Assembly (NCBI GenBank): GCA_019694855.1
Contig: JAIBBD010000013.1
Coordinates: 1 to 44,604, forward strand
Direction of reading: 5' to 3'
Length of the DNA stretch: 44,604 bases
Source: Dehalococcoidia bacterium
Lineage (GTDB): Bacteria; Chloroflexota; Dehalococcoidia; UBA2979
This document shows positions 8,525 through 18,977 of the stretch, piece after piece (the stretch's first letter is position 1; every line of letters begins with the position of its first letter). A program made the position numbers and the translations under genes. The notes below the pieces were generated by a model that made no database searches, had not been told where the DNA came from, and worked only from the letters and a program-made list of their open reading frames with translations.

Positions 8525-10081
8525 TCAGGCCGCTCGCACGCGCACCGTGACCGTGTGCAGGCCCGTCGCCCCGTTCGGCGCCGGCTCGTGCCGCGCCTCC
8601 GTCTGCGGCGTCCCCTCGCCGTCGGTGGCCTGCACCTCGAGGCGATACTCGCCCGGCTCCGGCGTCCAGTCCTCGACCACCCACTGCCGCCAGCTGCTCG
8701 ATGACAGCGCCTCACCGAGGCGCGCGCGATGCCACGTCCCGCTCGAGTCTCCCGCGCGTGTGATCCGCACGTCGACCTGCTTGATGCCTCGGATGCCGCC
8801 CCAGGCGACCCCGGCAACCGGCACCCGCCCCGCCGTCGCGTTCTTGCGAGGCGTGTCGATGCGCGACTGCGTCTTGATCGGCGCCTGCTTCAACCACCCC
8901 CGCGGCACCCAATACGCGTCGAACGCATCGAGCGTCGTCAGCTCGATCTCGCTGAGCCACTTCGTCGCGGACACATAGCCATACAGCCCCGGCACCACGA
9001 GGCGCGCGGGGAAGCCATGCGCCGCCGGCAGCGCCTCGCCGTTCATCCCGTACGCCACCATCGCCGTCCGCCCGTCGAGCGCGACCTCCGTCGGAAACCC
9101 GACCGTGAACCCGTCTACCGACCGCCCGACGACCTGCGTAGCGCCCGGCCGCACGCCCGCGCGCCGCAGCAGGTCCGCCAGCGGCACCCCCCGCCACACG
9201 GCGTTCCCGACGAGGTCGCCCCCCACTTCATTCGAGACGCAGCACAGCGTGATCGACTCCTCGACCGCCGGGAGCGCCATCAGTTCCTCGAAGCTCAACT
9301 CAAACGGCTGCTCGACCATCCCCTTCACCCGCAGCCGCCACTTCGAGCTGTCCACCCGCGGCACTGCCAGCGCGGTGTCGATGCGGTAGAAGCGGTCGTT
9401 CGGCACGACGAGCGCGGTCACCCCTGGCACATCGAGGCCCGCGGGCATCCGCGCCGGGTCCACGGTGGGGATCGCTACTTCCGCCCGCTGCGCCTCGACG
9501 TCGGCCCCGGTATCCAGGCTGCGGCCAATCACCGCTGCCACGGCAGCCCCCGCCGTCGCCGTCCCCGCGAACGCGAGGAAGCGTCGCCGATCCGCCACGC
9601 TCCGCCCCGGCATCGCGACCGCCTCGCGAGGCGTACCGCGCTCCTCGACAGCCAGGCGCAACAGCCACTTCAACGCGAGGTAGCCCGCGAACGCCCCACC
9701 CGCGCCGGCGAAGAACGCGTCCAGCGTCGACACGGTCACGTCACGCTGCTCGGCCAGCCACCCCGCAAATCCGAAGGCGGTGAAGATTGCGCCGCCCGCC
9801 CACGACACCCGCGCCGCGAGCGGCCCCAGCAGCGCTCCCAGCGCGAGGGCCACGAGAACGACCATCCACACGAGCGCCGGCTTGTCGTTCGTCCCGAACG
9901 TCGTCTCTCCGAATCGGAGCAGGCTCCCGGGCAACAGGTCGACGACCCAGTCCGCGACCACCACGACCGGCGGTCGTGCCCCGACCGCAGCGGCGATCAG
10001 CTCCCCCGCCCCCAGCGCCACCGCCGCGGCGACGAACCCGGCGATCGCGTGCGCGAGTGGTGGTCGGACGCTCCAGCTCAT
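8525..10081 (-). CDS. Membrane-anchored molybdopterin-dependent oxidoreductase (sulfite oxidase family)
   Basis: A 518-aa protein whose ATG (complement 10079-10081) follows a GGGAGGGTCGAGG-type ribosome-binding site. The N-terminal 170 residues carry about four hydrophobic segments. A Ser/Arg-Arg stretch (DRRRFLAFAGTATAGAAVAA, about 164-183) then resembles a twin-arginine-like signal. The sulfite-oxidase Moco domain follows. The candidate Moco-binding Cys is in LCCVSNEVGGD at about residue 279, with GRSVDGFTVGFP, AHGFPARLVVPGLYGY and KWLSEIEL motifs downstream. The C-terminus (about 400-518) is the Mo-co dimerisation Ig-like domain. It is probably an extracytoplasmic sulfite or sulfoxide redox enzyme; no heme domain or partner gene is adjacent. 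Confidence 0.88.
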   Translation of the reverse strand: MSWSVRPPLAHAIAGFVAAAVALGAGELIAAAVGARPPVVVVADWVVDLLPGSLLRFGETTFGTNDKPALVWMVVLVALALGALLGPLAARVSWAGGAIFTAFGFAGWLAEQRDVTVSTLDAFFAGAGGAFAGYLALKWLLRLAVEERGTPREAVAMPGRSVADRRRFLAFAGTATAGAAVAAVIGRSLDTGADVEAQRAEVAIPTVDPARMPAGLDVPGVTALVVPNDRFYRIDTALAVPRVDSSKWRLRVKGMVEQPFELSFEELMALPAVEESITLCCVSNEVGGDLVGNAVWRGVPLADLLRRAGVRPGATQVVGRSVDGFTVGFPTEVALDGRTAMVAYGMNGEALPAAHGFPARLVVPGLYGYVSATKWLSEIELTTLDAFDAYWVPRGWLKQAPIKTQSRIDTPRKNATAGRVPVAGVAWGGIRGIKQVDVRITRAGDSSGTWHRARLGEALSSSSWRQWVVEDWTPEPGEYRLEVQATDGEGTPQTEARHEPAPNGATGLHTVTVRVRAA

Positions 10082-10100
10082 TCCTCGACCCTCCCGAGGA

Positions 10101-10150
10101 CAGTGGACACGATTCGAACCCGCCGGTGCTTACAAAGCTTGCGCGCGCAG
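10101..10150 (-). pseudogene. tRNA-Thr-like 3' fragment (degenerate, tentative)
   Basis: On the minus strand this stretch contains a TTTGTAA anticodon-loop-like heptamer flanked by GC/GC, then a perfect T-loop box GGTTCGAATC. This order and spacing recall tRNA-Thr(TGT). The anticodon stem has only two pairs, the T-stem has a mismatch, and no acceptor or D-arm partner is found. It is not a functional tRNA. It could be a relic or chance. Confidence 0.2.
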
Positions 10151-10285
10151 GACCGGCCGCGAGGAGGGCCGGAGCGGGTGAGGCCAAGCCTCCACGCTGG
10201 TACCATGACGGTACAGGTGCCTACCCCCGTCCGAGCGCCCATCCCCGCGCGCTTTTGACCGTTATTCGCAGCCGAGAGGGACGCC

Positions 10286-12735
<2,450 letters not shown>

Positions 12736-12739
<4 letters not shown>

Positions 12740-13743
12740 CCTCGAACGCCGCGCCCGACGAGTTCTCGCTGATCGACCGCATCATCGCGCGGCTCGGCGA
12801 TGCGGCGGCCACCTCGATCCTCGTGCCGCCGGGCGACGATGCGGCCGCCTGGGCGCCCGCCAACCCCGGCGTGATCGCCACCACCGACGTCCTCACCGAG
12901 GGCATCGACTGGCGTGCCGACACGATGTCCTACGAGGACGTTGGCTGGCGCTCGATTGCCGCGAACGTCTCGGACATCGCCGCCATGGGGGCCACCCCTG
13001 AAATCCTGCTGGTCGCGGCGGTCCTCGGTGACTCCCTCACACCCGAGGAGCTCGACGCTGCCATCGACGGCATGGCGGCCGCCTGCCGCGAGCACAACGT
13101 ACGCATCGCGGGCGGCGACATCAGCCGTGGCGACTGCACCGCGTTCGCCGTCACCGCGCTCGGCTCCGCGCGCATCGACCGCGCCGGACGCGCGCTCGTG
13201 CTCCGCCGTGACACCGCACGGGTCGGCGAGATCGTGGCCGTCTCCGGGAGCCCCGGCGCCGCCCGCGCCGGCCTCGCGGTTGTCGACGCGAAGCGCACGC
13301 ATGAGCCGGCCGCCGAGCCGCTGCTCGCTGCGCTCCGTCGCCCGGTCGCGCGCGTCGACGTCGGCCTCGCCGCGGTCCTTCGAGGCGTGCAGTGCGGCAT
13401 CGACATCTCGGATGGCCTCGCGCAGGACCTCGGCCATGTGGCGAAGCGCTCCAACGTCGGCATTGAGATCGACCTCGAACGGCTGCCGTTGCACATCCAC
13501 GCCATGGCGATGTTCGGCATCGACGCGGCGCGCAACTACGCCATCAGCGGCGGCGATGACTACGAGCTCGCGCTGATCGGCCGCGGCGACATCATCGAGT
13601 CACTCGGCCTGCCGCTCACCGTCATCGGCCGCGTGGTGGCGGACCACCCCGGCAGCGCCGTCGTCCTCCGTGCCGACGGCCGCACGTACGAGCCGCCTCC
13701 CGGGTGGGACCAGATTCGTATGCAGCCCTGGTCCTCGGCCTGA
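12736..13743 (+). CDS. thiL: Thiamine-monophosphate kinase
   Basis: A 335-aa protein starting at the ATGA overlap with gyrA. ThiL phosphorylates thiamine monophosphate to thiamine pyrophosphate with ATP. Family landmarks are visible: [11 protein letters not shown] at the N-terminus, the PGDDAA metal/nucleotide motif (about 32-37), [12 protein letters not shown] (about 48-59), [14 protein letters not shown] (about 74-87), GGDISRGD (about 126-133), [14 protein letters not shown] (about 220-233) and SGGDDYEL (about 270-277). The pathway neighbours are not thiamine genes; it appears to be in a housekeeping run with gyrA and tsaE. Confidence 0.95.
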
Positions 13744-13768
13744 CGCGCCGAGGCTCCTCGAACTCCCG

Positions 13769-14266
13769 ATGAATACCGCCAACCGCGTGGTGATCACGAC
13801 GACGACCGGCGCGAAGACGCGCGCCCTCGGGCGGCGTCTCGCGCGCCTGCTCCGAGCAGGCGACGTGCTGCTCCTCCAGGGCCCGCTCGGCGCCGGCAAG
13901 ACCACGCTCGCCCAGGGCATCGGCGCCGGCCTCAAGGTCGACGAGCCCGTCCGGAGCCCGACCTTCGTCCTCATGACCCGTCACGAGGGCGGTGCGCTGC
14001 CCCTCTACCACGCCGACCTCTACCGCCTCGAGACCGTCGAGGAGGTAGAGGACCTCTCCCTCGATGAGCAGGCGGCCGACGGCGTCCTCCTCGTGGAGTG
14101 GCCCGAGCGTGGCCTCGACGCCCTCCCCGCGCACCACCTGCTGGTCGTCCTCGAACCCGTCCCTGACGAACCCACTTCGAGGCGCATCACCGTCGTCGCA
14201 GTCGGCGACCGTTACCGCCGCGTCCTCGACGGGTTGTTGGCCGCCGGGCTCGCGGATCGGGTGTGA
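13769..14266 (+). CDS. tsaE: tRNA threonylcarbamoyladenosine biosynthesis ATPase TsaE
   Basis: A 165-aa protein; the start is ATG 13769, 25 bases after thiL. Walker A is GPLGAGKTTLAQGI (about residues 38-51). SPTFVLM and PLYHADLYRLE (about 67-90) are TsaE hallmarks, and VEWPERG lies near 112. TsaE is the ATPase that, with TsaB and TsaD, transfers threonylcarbamoyl to A37 of ANN-decoding tRNAs. tsaB is 0.75 kb downstream on the same strand, separated by a gene remnant, a small opposite gene and a VOC protein. tsaD and tsaC are not in the window. Confidence 0.93.
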   Translation: MNTANRVVITTTTGAKTRALGRRLARLLRAGDVLLLQGPLGAGKTTLAQGIGAGLKVDEPVRSPTFVLMTRHEGGALPLYHADLYRLETVEEVEDLSLDEQAADGVLLVEWPERGLDALPAHHLLVVLEPVPDEPTSRRITVVAVGDRYRRVLDGLLAAGLADRV

Positions 14267-14267
14267 C

Positions 14268-14399
14268 CGGCCGATTACTGCTGTCGTCGCGCTCGAACTC
14301 GAGCGCGTCCTCGGCATTCCTGCCCTGCTCTGGCTCCGTCAACAGGCTCGGTATGACCTCTACCTCGCGCGCGAGGTAGAGGCAGCGCGTAGTGCCTGA
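14268..14399 (+). pseudogene. C-terminal remnant of a HigA/XRE-type antitoxin
   Basis: Starting 2 bases after tsaE, the plus frame reads about 43 residues without a start codon. The segment LELERVLGIPALLWLRQQAR, followed by YDLYLAREVEA, matches the conserved end of HigA-family (COG3093) helix-turn-helix antitoxins, where a 'LRLxxxLGxxxxxWLxLQAxYDL' pattern follows the recognition helix. The DNA-binding helix-turn-helix and start are gone, and no HigB toxin remains. It is best read as a decayed toxin-antitoxin relic caught between tsaE and the downstream genes. Confidence 0.55.
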
Positions 14400-14405
14400 C
14401 GTCTG

Positions 14406-14570
14406 CTACTCCGACAGCAGCCCGCGCTCCCGCATCTGCGCCGCCAGCTTCGCCGGGATCGGCCGGCAGCCGCACGCCTCGCGATGCTCGAGGTGCCAGC
14501 GCGCTCGCTCCTCGAAGGTCGTCCGGGGCGGCATCGGATGAGCCGCGTGCCACTCAGCGTTCAGCGCCAC
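14406..14570 (-). CDS. Small Cys-containing conserved protein, about 54 aa
   Basis: A minus-strand frame from GTG (complement 14568-14570) to the stop at 14406; an ATG 12 codons in is an alternative start. The product contains WHAAHPMPPRTTFEERARWH, then LEHREACGCRPIPAK. I have an impression of short bacterial proteins of the 'MPxNxTLxQRxxWHxxHxxxCGCRxIP' type. The CxC plus several His could bind metal. Function unknown. It is divergent from the VOC gene with 45 bases between. Confidence 0.6.
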   Translation of the reverse strand: MALNAEWHAAHPMPPRTTFEERARWHLEHREACGCRPIPAKLAAQMRERGLLSE

Positions 14571-14615
14571 GCGTACAGTGTAGGGCGGTGACGACCACAG
14601 AAAGGCGGCAACCCA

Positions 14616-15005
14616 ATGCCCGACACGCGTGACATGGCCAGCGTCCGCTACATCATCGAGGACGTGCCCGCCGCCCTCGACTTCTACACCAACGCCCTCG
14701 GCTTCGAGGTGCTCACGAACGCCGCGCCCGCCTTCGCCGACGTGGCAAGGGGCCACCTGCGCCTGCTCCTCAGCGGTCCGCAAAGCTCGGGCGCCCGCGC
14801 CCTTCCCGACGGCCGTCAGCCGGTCCCCGGCGGCTGGAACAGAATCCACCTGATCGTCGATGATCTCGAGGCCGAGGTCGCCCGCCTCCGTGAGCGCGGT
14901 GTGACCTTCCGCAGCGACATCGTCCGCGGCCCGGGCGGCGCCCAGTGCGTCCTCGACGACCCGTCCGGCAACCCGATCGAGCTGTTCCAGCCCGCAAGCC
15001 GCTAG
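14616..15005 (+). CDS. VOC-superfamily (glyoxalase/bleomycin-resistance-like) protein
   Basis: A 129-aa protein with the paired beta-alpha-beta-beta-beta fold pattern. The N-terminal half is VRYIIEDVPAALDFYTNALGF; the C-terminal half is IHLIVDDLEAEVARLRERGV, ending in LDDPSGNPIELFQP, a classic VOC C-terminus with the metal-ligand Glu in IELF. Enzymes of this fold include glyoxalases, dioxygenases and antibiotic-binding proteins. Substrate not predictable. It ends 14 bases before tsaB. Confidence 0.88.
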   Translation: MPDTRDMASVRYIIEDVPAALDFYTNALGFEVLTNAAPAFADVARGHLRLLLSGPQSSGARALPDGRQPVPGGWNRIHLIVDDLEAEVARLRERGVTFRSDIVRGPGGAQCVLDDPSGNPIELFQPASR

Positions 15006-15019
15006 CTCGAAAGCGACCC

Positions 15020-15709
15020 ATGGCCGAACTCGGCATCGACACCGCCTCGCAGACCATCGCCCTCGCCGTACTCGAAGGCGAGCGCGTGCTCGCCGAGCGT
15101 GGCTGGCGCCTCGAGACGACCGCCTCGCGCGAGCTGCTGGCGGGCATCGATGAGCTGCTGCGGGACGCTGGCATCGAGCGCGACGCCGTCGAGGCGATCG
15201 CGGTGAACGTCGGTCCTGGCGCCTACACCGGCCTCCGCTCCGGCGTCGCCACCGCTCAGGGCCTCGCGCTCGGCCTCGGCGTGCCACTCGCCGGCGTCGC
15301 CCGCCTCGAGGCCGACGCCTTCCCCCACGTCGCACCCGGCGTACCCGTCGTTGCCGTCCATGACGCCGGCCGCAGCGGCCTCGCCTGGGCCGCCTACGTC
15401 CCCTGCGACGCCCCCGAGGCCGGCCCGCCCGAGCCCCTCGGCCCGCCCCGCCTCGACACGGCCGAGGACTGCGCGCGCCTCGCCCCCGCGCGCGCCCTCT
15501 GGTGCGGCGAAATCACGGACGAGCTCCGCCGCGCTCGCGAGGCCGCCGGTCGATCGGGCGACACTGACGCCGAGGCCAGCGAAAATGTGCGAAGCGCCGC
15601 CGACCTCGTGCGGTTGGCGCGGCTGCACCGGGCCTACACCGATCCCGCCGCAGTCGACGTCATCTACCTGCGGCCGCCGTCCATCGGCGCACGCGCGGAC
15701 CGGCGCTAG
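15020..15709 (+). CDS. tsaB: tRNA threonylcarbamoyladenosine biosynthesis protein TsaB
   Basis: A 229-aa protein from ATG 15020. The N-terminal ASKHA-fold strand LGIDTASQTIALAVLEG and the signature NVGPGAYTGLRSGVATAQGLALG (about residues 68-90) identify TsaB, the inactive paralogue of TsaD that scaffolds the t6A-synthesising complex with TsaD and TsaE. The C-terminal half is less conserved and Ala/Arg-rich, as usual. It lies 14 bases after the VOC gene and 29 bases before ndk. Confidence 0.92.
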   Translation: MAELGIDTASQTIALAVLEGERVLAERGWRLETTASRELLAGIDELLRDAGIERDAVEAIAVNVGPGAYTGLRSGVATAQGLALGLGVPLAGVARLEADAFPHVAPGVPVVAVHDAGRSGLAWAAYVPCDAPEAGPPEPLGPPRLDTAEDCARLAPARALWCGEITDELRRAREAAGRSGDTDAEASENVRSAADLVRLARLHRAYTDPAAVDVIYLRPPSIGARADRR

Positions 15710-15738
15710 CGGCCGGTCACTCCTCGGAAGGGGTGGTT

Positions 15739-16188
15739 GTGGAACGGACCCTCATCCTCGTGAAGCCGGACGCCATGCAGCGCGGCCTCGCGGGCGAAAT
15801 CCTGGCGCGCTTCGAGCGCCGCGGGCTGCGCATGGTCGGCCTCCGCCTGCTCAAGGTCGACCGCAACATGGCGAAGCGCCACTACGCCGAGCATGTCGGC
15901 AAGCCCTTCTTCGAGGGCCTGGTCGCCTACATCACGAGCGCGCCCATCGTCGCCGCGGTCTTCGAGGGCACCAACGCCGTTGCCGCCGCCCGCCAGCTCA
16001 TGGGCTCCACCCGCCCCACCGAGGCCGCCCCCGGCACCATCCGCGCCGACTTCGGCCTCGAGGTCGGTCGCAACCTCGTCCATGGCTCCGACAGCGTCGC
16101 GAGTGCAAAGCGCGAGATCGACATCTTCTTCGAGGGCCAGCGCCTCGCTTCCTGGAAGCGCGACGTCGACCCCTGGATCTTCGAATAG
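15739..16188 (+). CDS. ndk: Nucleoside diphosphate kinase
   Basis: A 149-aa protein. I choose GTG 15739 over the GTG two codons upstream because GGAAGG (15726-15731) is then correctly spaced, giving the usual ERTLILVKPDAMQRG N-terminus. The active-site His is in NLVHGSDS (about residue 115), and GKPFFEGLVAYITSAP is typical. The enzyme transfers gamma-phosphate between nucleoside di- and triphosphates through a phospho-His intermediate. A strong terminator follows at 16216. Confidence 0.97.
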   Translation: MERTLILVKPDAMQRGLAGEILARFERRGLRMVGLRLLKVDRNMAKRHYAEHVGKPFFEGLVAYITSAPIVAAVFEGTNAVAAARQLMGSTRPTEAAPGTIRADFGLEVGRNLVHGSDSVASAKREIDIFFEGQRLASWKRDVDPWIFE

Positions 16189-16215
16189 CCTCGAAGCTTC
16201 CGCCTCAGTAACAAC

Positions 16216-16241
16216 GAAGGCCCGCCTCACGGCGGGCCTTC
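16216..16241. terminator. Bidirectional intrinsic terminator between ndk and rsfS
   Basis: A perfect 11-bp inverted repeat, GAAGGCCCGCC / GGCGGGCCTTC, with loop TCAC, sits in the convergent gap. Confidence 0.75.
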
Positions 16242-16267
16242 GCATTTCGCACTGCGTGACCTCGGGC

Positions 16268-16609
16268 CTACTGAACCCGCACGACCTCCTGCGCCCGCTG
16301 CCACAACCCCTCGAGGTTGTAGTACGCGCGCTTCTCGAGCGAGAACAGGTGGACGATCACCGTCCCGAGGTCGACCAGCACCCACCCGCCGTCCGGCAGG
16401 CCCTCCTGCTTGAACGGCCGCCCCGCGGCGCTCGCGTCCGCATCGAGCGTCTCGATGAGCGCGTTCAACTGTCGCTCGTTGCCAGCGGTGGCGATCACGA
16501 AGTAGTCGGTGAACGTGGAGAGCGAGGTGAGGTCGAGCAACACCACGTCCGACGCCTGGCGGTCCACCAGCAGGTCGACGACGTGGTGGGCCAGTTCAGA
16601 ACCCTGCAG
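16268..16609 (-). CDS. rsfS: Ribosomal silencing factor RsfS, probable CTG start
   Basis: The conserved domain (SDVVLLDLTSLSTFTDYFVI, later GNERQLNALIETL, WVLVDLGTVIVHLF and YYNLEGLW) is unmistakable RsfS/YbeB, which binds uL14 to block subunit joining. The first ATG/GTG/TTG in frame (GTG, complement 16565-16567) would delete the first family helix. Extending upstream restores SELAHHVVDLLVDRQ. No ATG, GTG or TTG exists before an in-frame TGA, but a CTG (complement 16607-16609) is preceded by a perfect AGGAGG with 5-base spacing, giving a normal 113-aa protein. A CTG start is therefore the best explanation. Confidence 0.88.
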   Translation of the reverse strand: MQGSELAHHVVDLLVDRQASDVVLLDLTSLSTFTDYFVIATAGNERQLNALIETLDADASAAGRPFKQEGLPDGGWVLVDLGTVIVHLFSLEKRAYYNLEGLWQRAQEVVRVQ

Positions 16610-16730
16610 CGCGGCCTCCTCAACGTTGGCCCCTTCGAGGGGGCCCGGTTGAGCAGTATATCAGGGCTCTCCTCTGGCCCCACCGCCGGCGCGTCTGCTT
16701 CCTCGCCAGCAGGCATACGCTTGAAGGGTG

Positions 16731-16826
16731 ATGCCCTCCAACCAGGGCGCGTGGGTTGCCGCCGTCCTTGGCAGTGCTCTCGTGTCGGTACTCATCTTGC
16801 TGCTCGTGAGCTGGCTGCTCGGCTAG
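16731..16826 (+). CDS. Possible 31-aa single-span membrane peptide
   Basis: ATG 16731 to TAG 16824-16826, with an in-frame GTG one codon upstream. After a short polar start (MPSNQG) the product is almost entirely hydrophobic ([18 protein letters not shown]), ending in SWLLG. GAAGGG (16724-16728) is close to the start, which makes the ribosome-binding site imperfect. It sits 38 bases before mnmA. It could be a real small membrane protein or a chance frame. Confidence 0.35.
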   Translation: MPSNQGAWVAAVLGSALVSVLILLLVSWLLG

Positions 16827-16863
16827 CGGCCGCCCGCACCGAGGCAGCGCCTACAATGGAACG

Positions 16864-17961
16864 ATGACCGCGAAGCCACGCGTCCTGGTCGCCATGTCCG
16901 GCGGCGTCGACTCCGCCGTTGCGGCCGCCCTGCTCCACGAGCAGGGGTACCAGGTCGTGGGAGTCACCCTCCGCCTGTACACCGAGGCCGACGACACCTC
17001 GTACCGCTCGAAGCGCTCCTGCTGCGGCATCGAGGACGTCGCCGACGCACGCGCCGCCGCTCAGCGCATCGGCATCCCTCACTACGTCCTCAACATGGAG
17101 CAGGAGTTTGAGCGCGACGTCCTGGGCCCCTTCGTGCAGGCCTACGCCGAGGGGCGCACCCCCAACCCCTGCCTCGCCTGCAATCAGCATGTGAAGTTCT
17201 CGACGCTCCTCGAGCGCGCTGTCGCCATGGGCTGCGATCTCCTCGCGACCGGCCACTACGCGCGCATCGACCGTGTCGAGGAGGCCCCTGGCGTCGAGCG
17301 CTACCGCCTGCTCACGGCCACGGATGAGCAGAAGGACCAGTCCTACGTGCTCTACACGCTCGACCAGGGCGCCCTGGCGCGCACGCTGTTCCCCGTCGGC
17401 GAACTGCCCAAGTCCGAGGTGCGCCGCATCGCCGGCTCGCTCGGCCTGCGCGTCGCCGACAAGCCGGACAGCGCCGACATCTGCTTCGTCCCCGGCGGCG
17501 ACTACCGTGACCTCCTCCGCGCTCGCGGCGTCCCCTTCGAGGCAGGCGCGATCGTCGACACCGCCGGTGCGCCCCTCGGACGCCATGAGGGCGCGGCGGG
17601 CTACACCGTCGGCCAGCGTCGTGGGCTCGGCGTCGCCGCCGGCGAGCGCCGCTACGTGACCGAGGTCGACGCGCGCGCCAACCTCATAGTCGTCGGCCTC
17701 GAGGACGACCTGTTCGCGCGCCGCCTGCGTGTCTCGGACCCGCACTGGGTTGGGTCCGCGCCGATCGAAGGCGAGCCGCTCACCGCCCGCATCCGCTACC
17801 ACGCGGCCCCCGTCGAGGCGCGCGTGGTCGACCGGACCGAGGCGGACTTCCTCGTCGACTTCGCGCGCCCCGTCCGTGCTGCCGCGCCCGGACAGGCCCT
17901 CGTCCTCTATCGGGGCGACGAAGTCGTCGGCGGCGGCACCATCGAGGGACGCGCCGGCTAA
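16864..17961 (+). CDS. mnmA: tRNA-specific 2-thiouridylase MnmA
   Basis: A 365-aa protein of usual length. The PP-loop [13 protein letters not shown] (about residues 13-25) binds ATP. The catalytic Cys pair is in [14 protein letters not shown] (about 97-110) and DSADICFVP (about 200-208). ATGHYARI and [11 protein letters not shown] are also family motifs. MnmA inserts sulfur at C2 of U34 in tRNA Lys, Glu and Gln. The start is ATG 16864. Two short genes for membrane-associated proteins follow. Confidence 0.97.
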   Translation: MTAKPRVLVAMSGGVDSAVAAALLHEQGYQVVGVTLRLYTEADDTSYRSKRSCCGIEDVADARAAAQRIGIPHYVLNMEQEFERDVLGPFVQAYAEGRTPNPCLACNQHVKFSTLLERAVAMGCDLLATGHYARIDRVEEAPGVERYRLLTATDEQKDQSYVLYTLDQGALARTLFPVGELPKSEVRRIAGSLGLRVADKPDSADICFVPGGDYRDLLRARGVPFEAGAIVDTAGAPLGRHEGAAGYTVGQRRGLGVAAGERRYVTEVDARANLIVVGLEDDLFARRLRVSDPHWVGSAPIEGEPLTARIRYHAAPVEARVVDRTEADFLVDFARPVRAAAPGQALVLYRGDEVVGGGTIEGRAG

Positions 17962-18019
17962 CCCGCCGCATTGAGTCCCGCTAGGCGCACCCCGTACGAT
18001 GGAGTACGAAGGAGGCCGC

Positions 18020-18337
18020 ATGAGCCTGGAAACGCTGCGCGACCTCGTCATCGTTGTCTACGGGCTGCTGGGCATCGTCCTGTTCGTGGTCCTGATCGCC
18101 GTCGCGGTCGGCATCTTCTTCACCGTCCGCCGGCTGACGCGTCTCGCCCAGGAACTGGTGGCCGACCCCGTGCGGCCCACCCTCGAGGAAGTGCGCCAGA
18201 CAATGGCCAACGTGCGCGGCACCTCCGAGTTCGTCGCCGATCGCACCGTGCACCCCGTCATCCGCACCGTCGCTGCCGTCCGAGGCGTGCGCCGCGGTCT
18301 CGGCGTGATGGCCAGCGTGAGGAAGCGCGGCAAGTGA
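18020..18337 (+). CDS. Small membrane protein, one span, 105 aa
   Basis: I place the start at ATG 18020 because GAAGGAGG (18008-18015) directs it. The product has a short N-terminal helix, one strong transmembrane segment (IVVYGLLGIVLFVVLIAVAV, about residues 11-30), and then a cytoplasmic amphipathic tail with regularly spaced Leu/Val and Arg (VRRLTRLAQELVADPVRP, then VRQTMANVRGTSEFVADR). It somewhat resembles DUF948-type proteins. Its last bases form a GTGA overlap with the next gene, so the two are probably translated together. Confidence 0.65.
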   Translation: MSLETLRDLVIVVYGLLGIVLFVVLIAVAVGIFFTVRRLTRLAQELVADPVRPTLEEVRQTMANVRGTSEFVADRTVHPVIRTVAAVRGVRRGLGVMASVRKRGK

Positions 18338-18612
18338 AGCTCGGCGCCATGCTCCTCCTCGGGACCGCCGCCGCGGCAGGCTTCGCGGGCGCCAAGCAGC
18401 TGCTCGCCCGCAGCGAGGCCCCACAGGGTCTGCCGGAGCCCCTCCAGACGCGTCTGGATGCCCTGCACGGCCATTTGCACCGCATGCGGGGCTACGCCGC
18501 CGAGGCGCTCGCCGCGGGCCGCGAGGAGCGCGATCAGGCCGAGCGCGAACTCCACGCCGAGTACCTCGCCCACACGCAGCGCACGTCCTCCTCGATCACC
18601 CCGCAGCGCTAG
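18334..18612 (+). CDS. Small protein with N-terminal hydrophobic segment and helical tail, 92 aa
   Basis: It starts at the GTG of the GTGA overlap with the preceding gene. The N-terminus KLGAMLLLGTAAAAGFAGAK is a short membrane segment or signal-like stretch; the remainder is Arg/Glu/Ala-rich helix likely to form a coiled coil (AAGREERDQAERELHAEY). It is co-translated with the 105-aa membrane protein, so the pair may form a small membrane complex. Family not recognised. Confidence 0.6.
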   Translation: MKLGAMLLLGTAAAAGFAGAKQLLARSEAPQGLPEPLQTRLDALHGHLHRMRGYAAEALAAGREERDQAERELHAEYLAHTQRTSSSITPQR

Positions 18613-18656
18613 CCCTGCCGGGCAGGGGCGGCGTCTCCGCACGGGTGGCCGTCAGT

Positions 18657-18686
18657 TTGTCCGAGGCGAAGCCGCGAATTTATACT
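18657..18686 (+). promoter_or_regulatory. Promoter of tRNA-Ser(CGA)
   Basis: TTGTCC (18657-18662) and TATACT (18681-18686) are separated by 18 bases, immediately upstream of the tRNA at 18694. Confidence 0.6.
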
Positions 18687-18693
18687 GACCGGC

Positions 18694-18779
18694 GGAGAGG
18701 TGTCCGAGTGGTTGATGGTGCCGCTCTCGAAAAGCGGTAGGCGAAAGCCTCGTGGGTTCGAATCCCACCCTCTCCGCCA
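18694..18779 (+). tRNA. tRNA-Ser (anticodon CGA)
   Basis: Acceptor GGAGAGG (18694-18700) pairs with CCTCTCC (18769-18775), with discriminator G and encoded CCA (18777-18779). Anticodon stem CCGCT/AGCGG holds loop CTCGAAA, giving CGA. The long variable arm expected of serine tRNA is present (TAGGCGAAAGCCTC). Confidence 0.95.
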
Positions 18780-18851
18780 CGCCCCGCACTCGGGGCATCC
18801 GTGTTCAGCCGCCGCACTCCTCGGCTGACGTCGCCGCCCGCGTGGGCCCCC

Positions 18852-18942
18852 GGAGAGGTGCTGGAGTGGCTGAACAGGCTCGCCTGGAAAGCGGGTAGGG
18901 GTTAACCGCCCCTCGTGGGTTCGAATCCCACCCTCTCCGCCA
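18852..18942 (+). tRNA. tRNA-Ser (anticodon GGA)
   Basis: Acceptor GGAGAGG (18852-18858) pairs with CCTCTCC (18932-18938), followed by G and encoded CCA (18940-18942). Anticodon stem CTCGC/GCGGG holds loop CTGGAAA, giving GGA. The long variable arm GGGGTTAACCGCCCC is class II. Acceptor and T-arm are identical to the upstream tRNA-Ser, consistent with duplication. Confidence 0.95.
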
Positions 18943-18977
18943 TCGACCCGTATCGCTGTCCCCGAGCCTTCGAGGCC

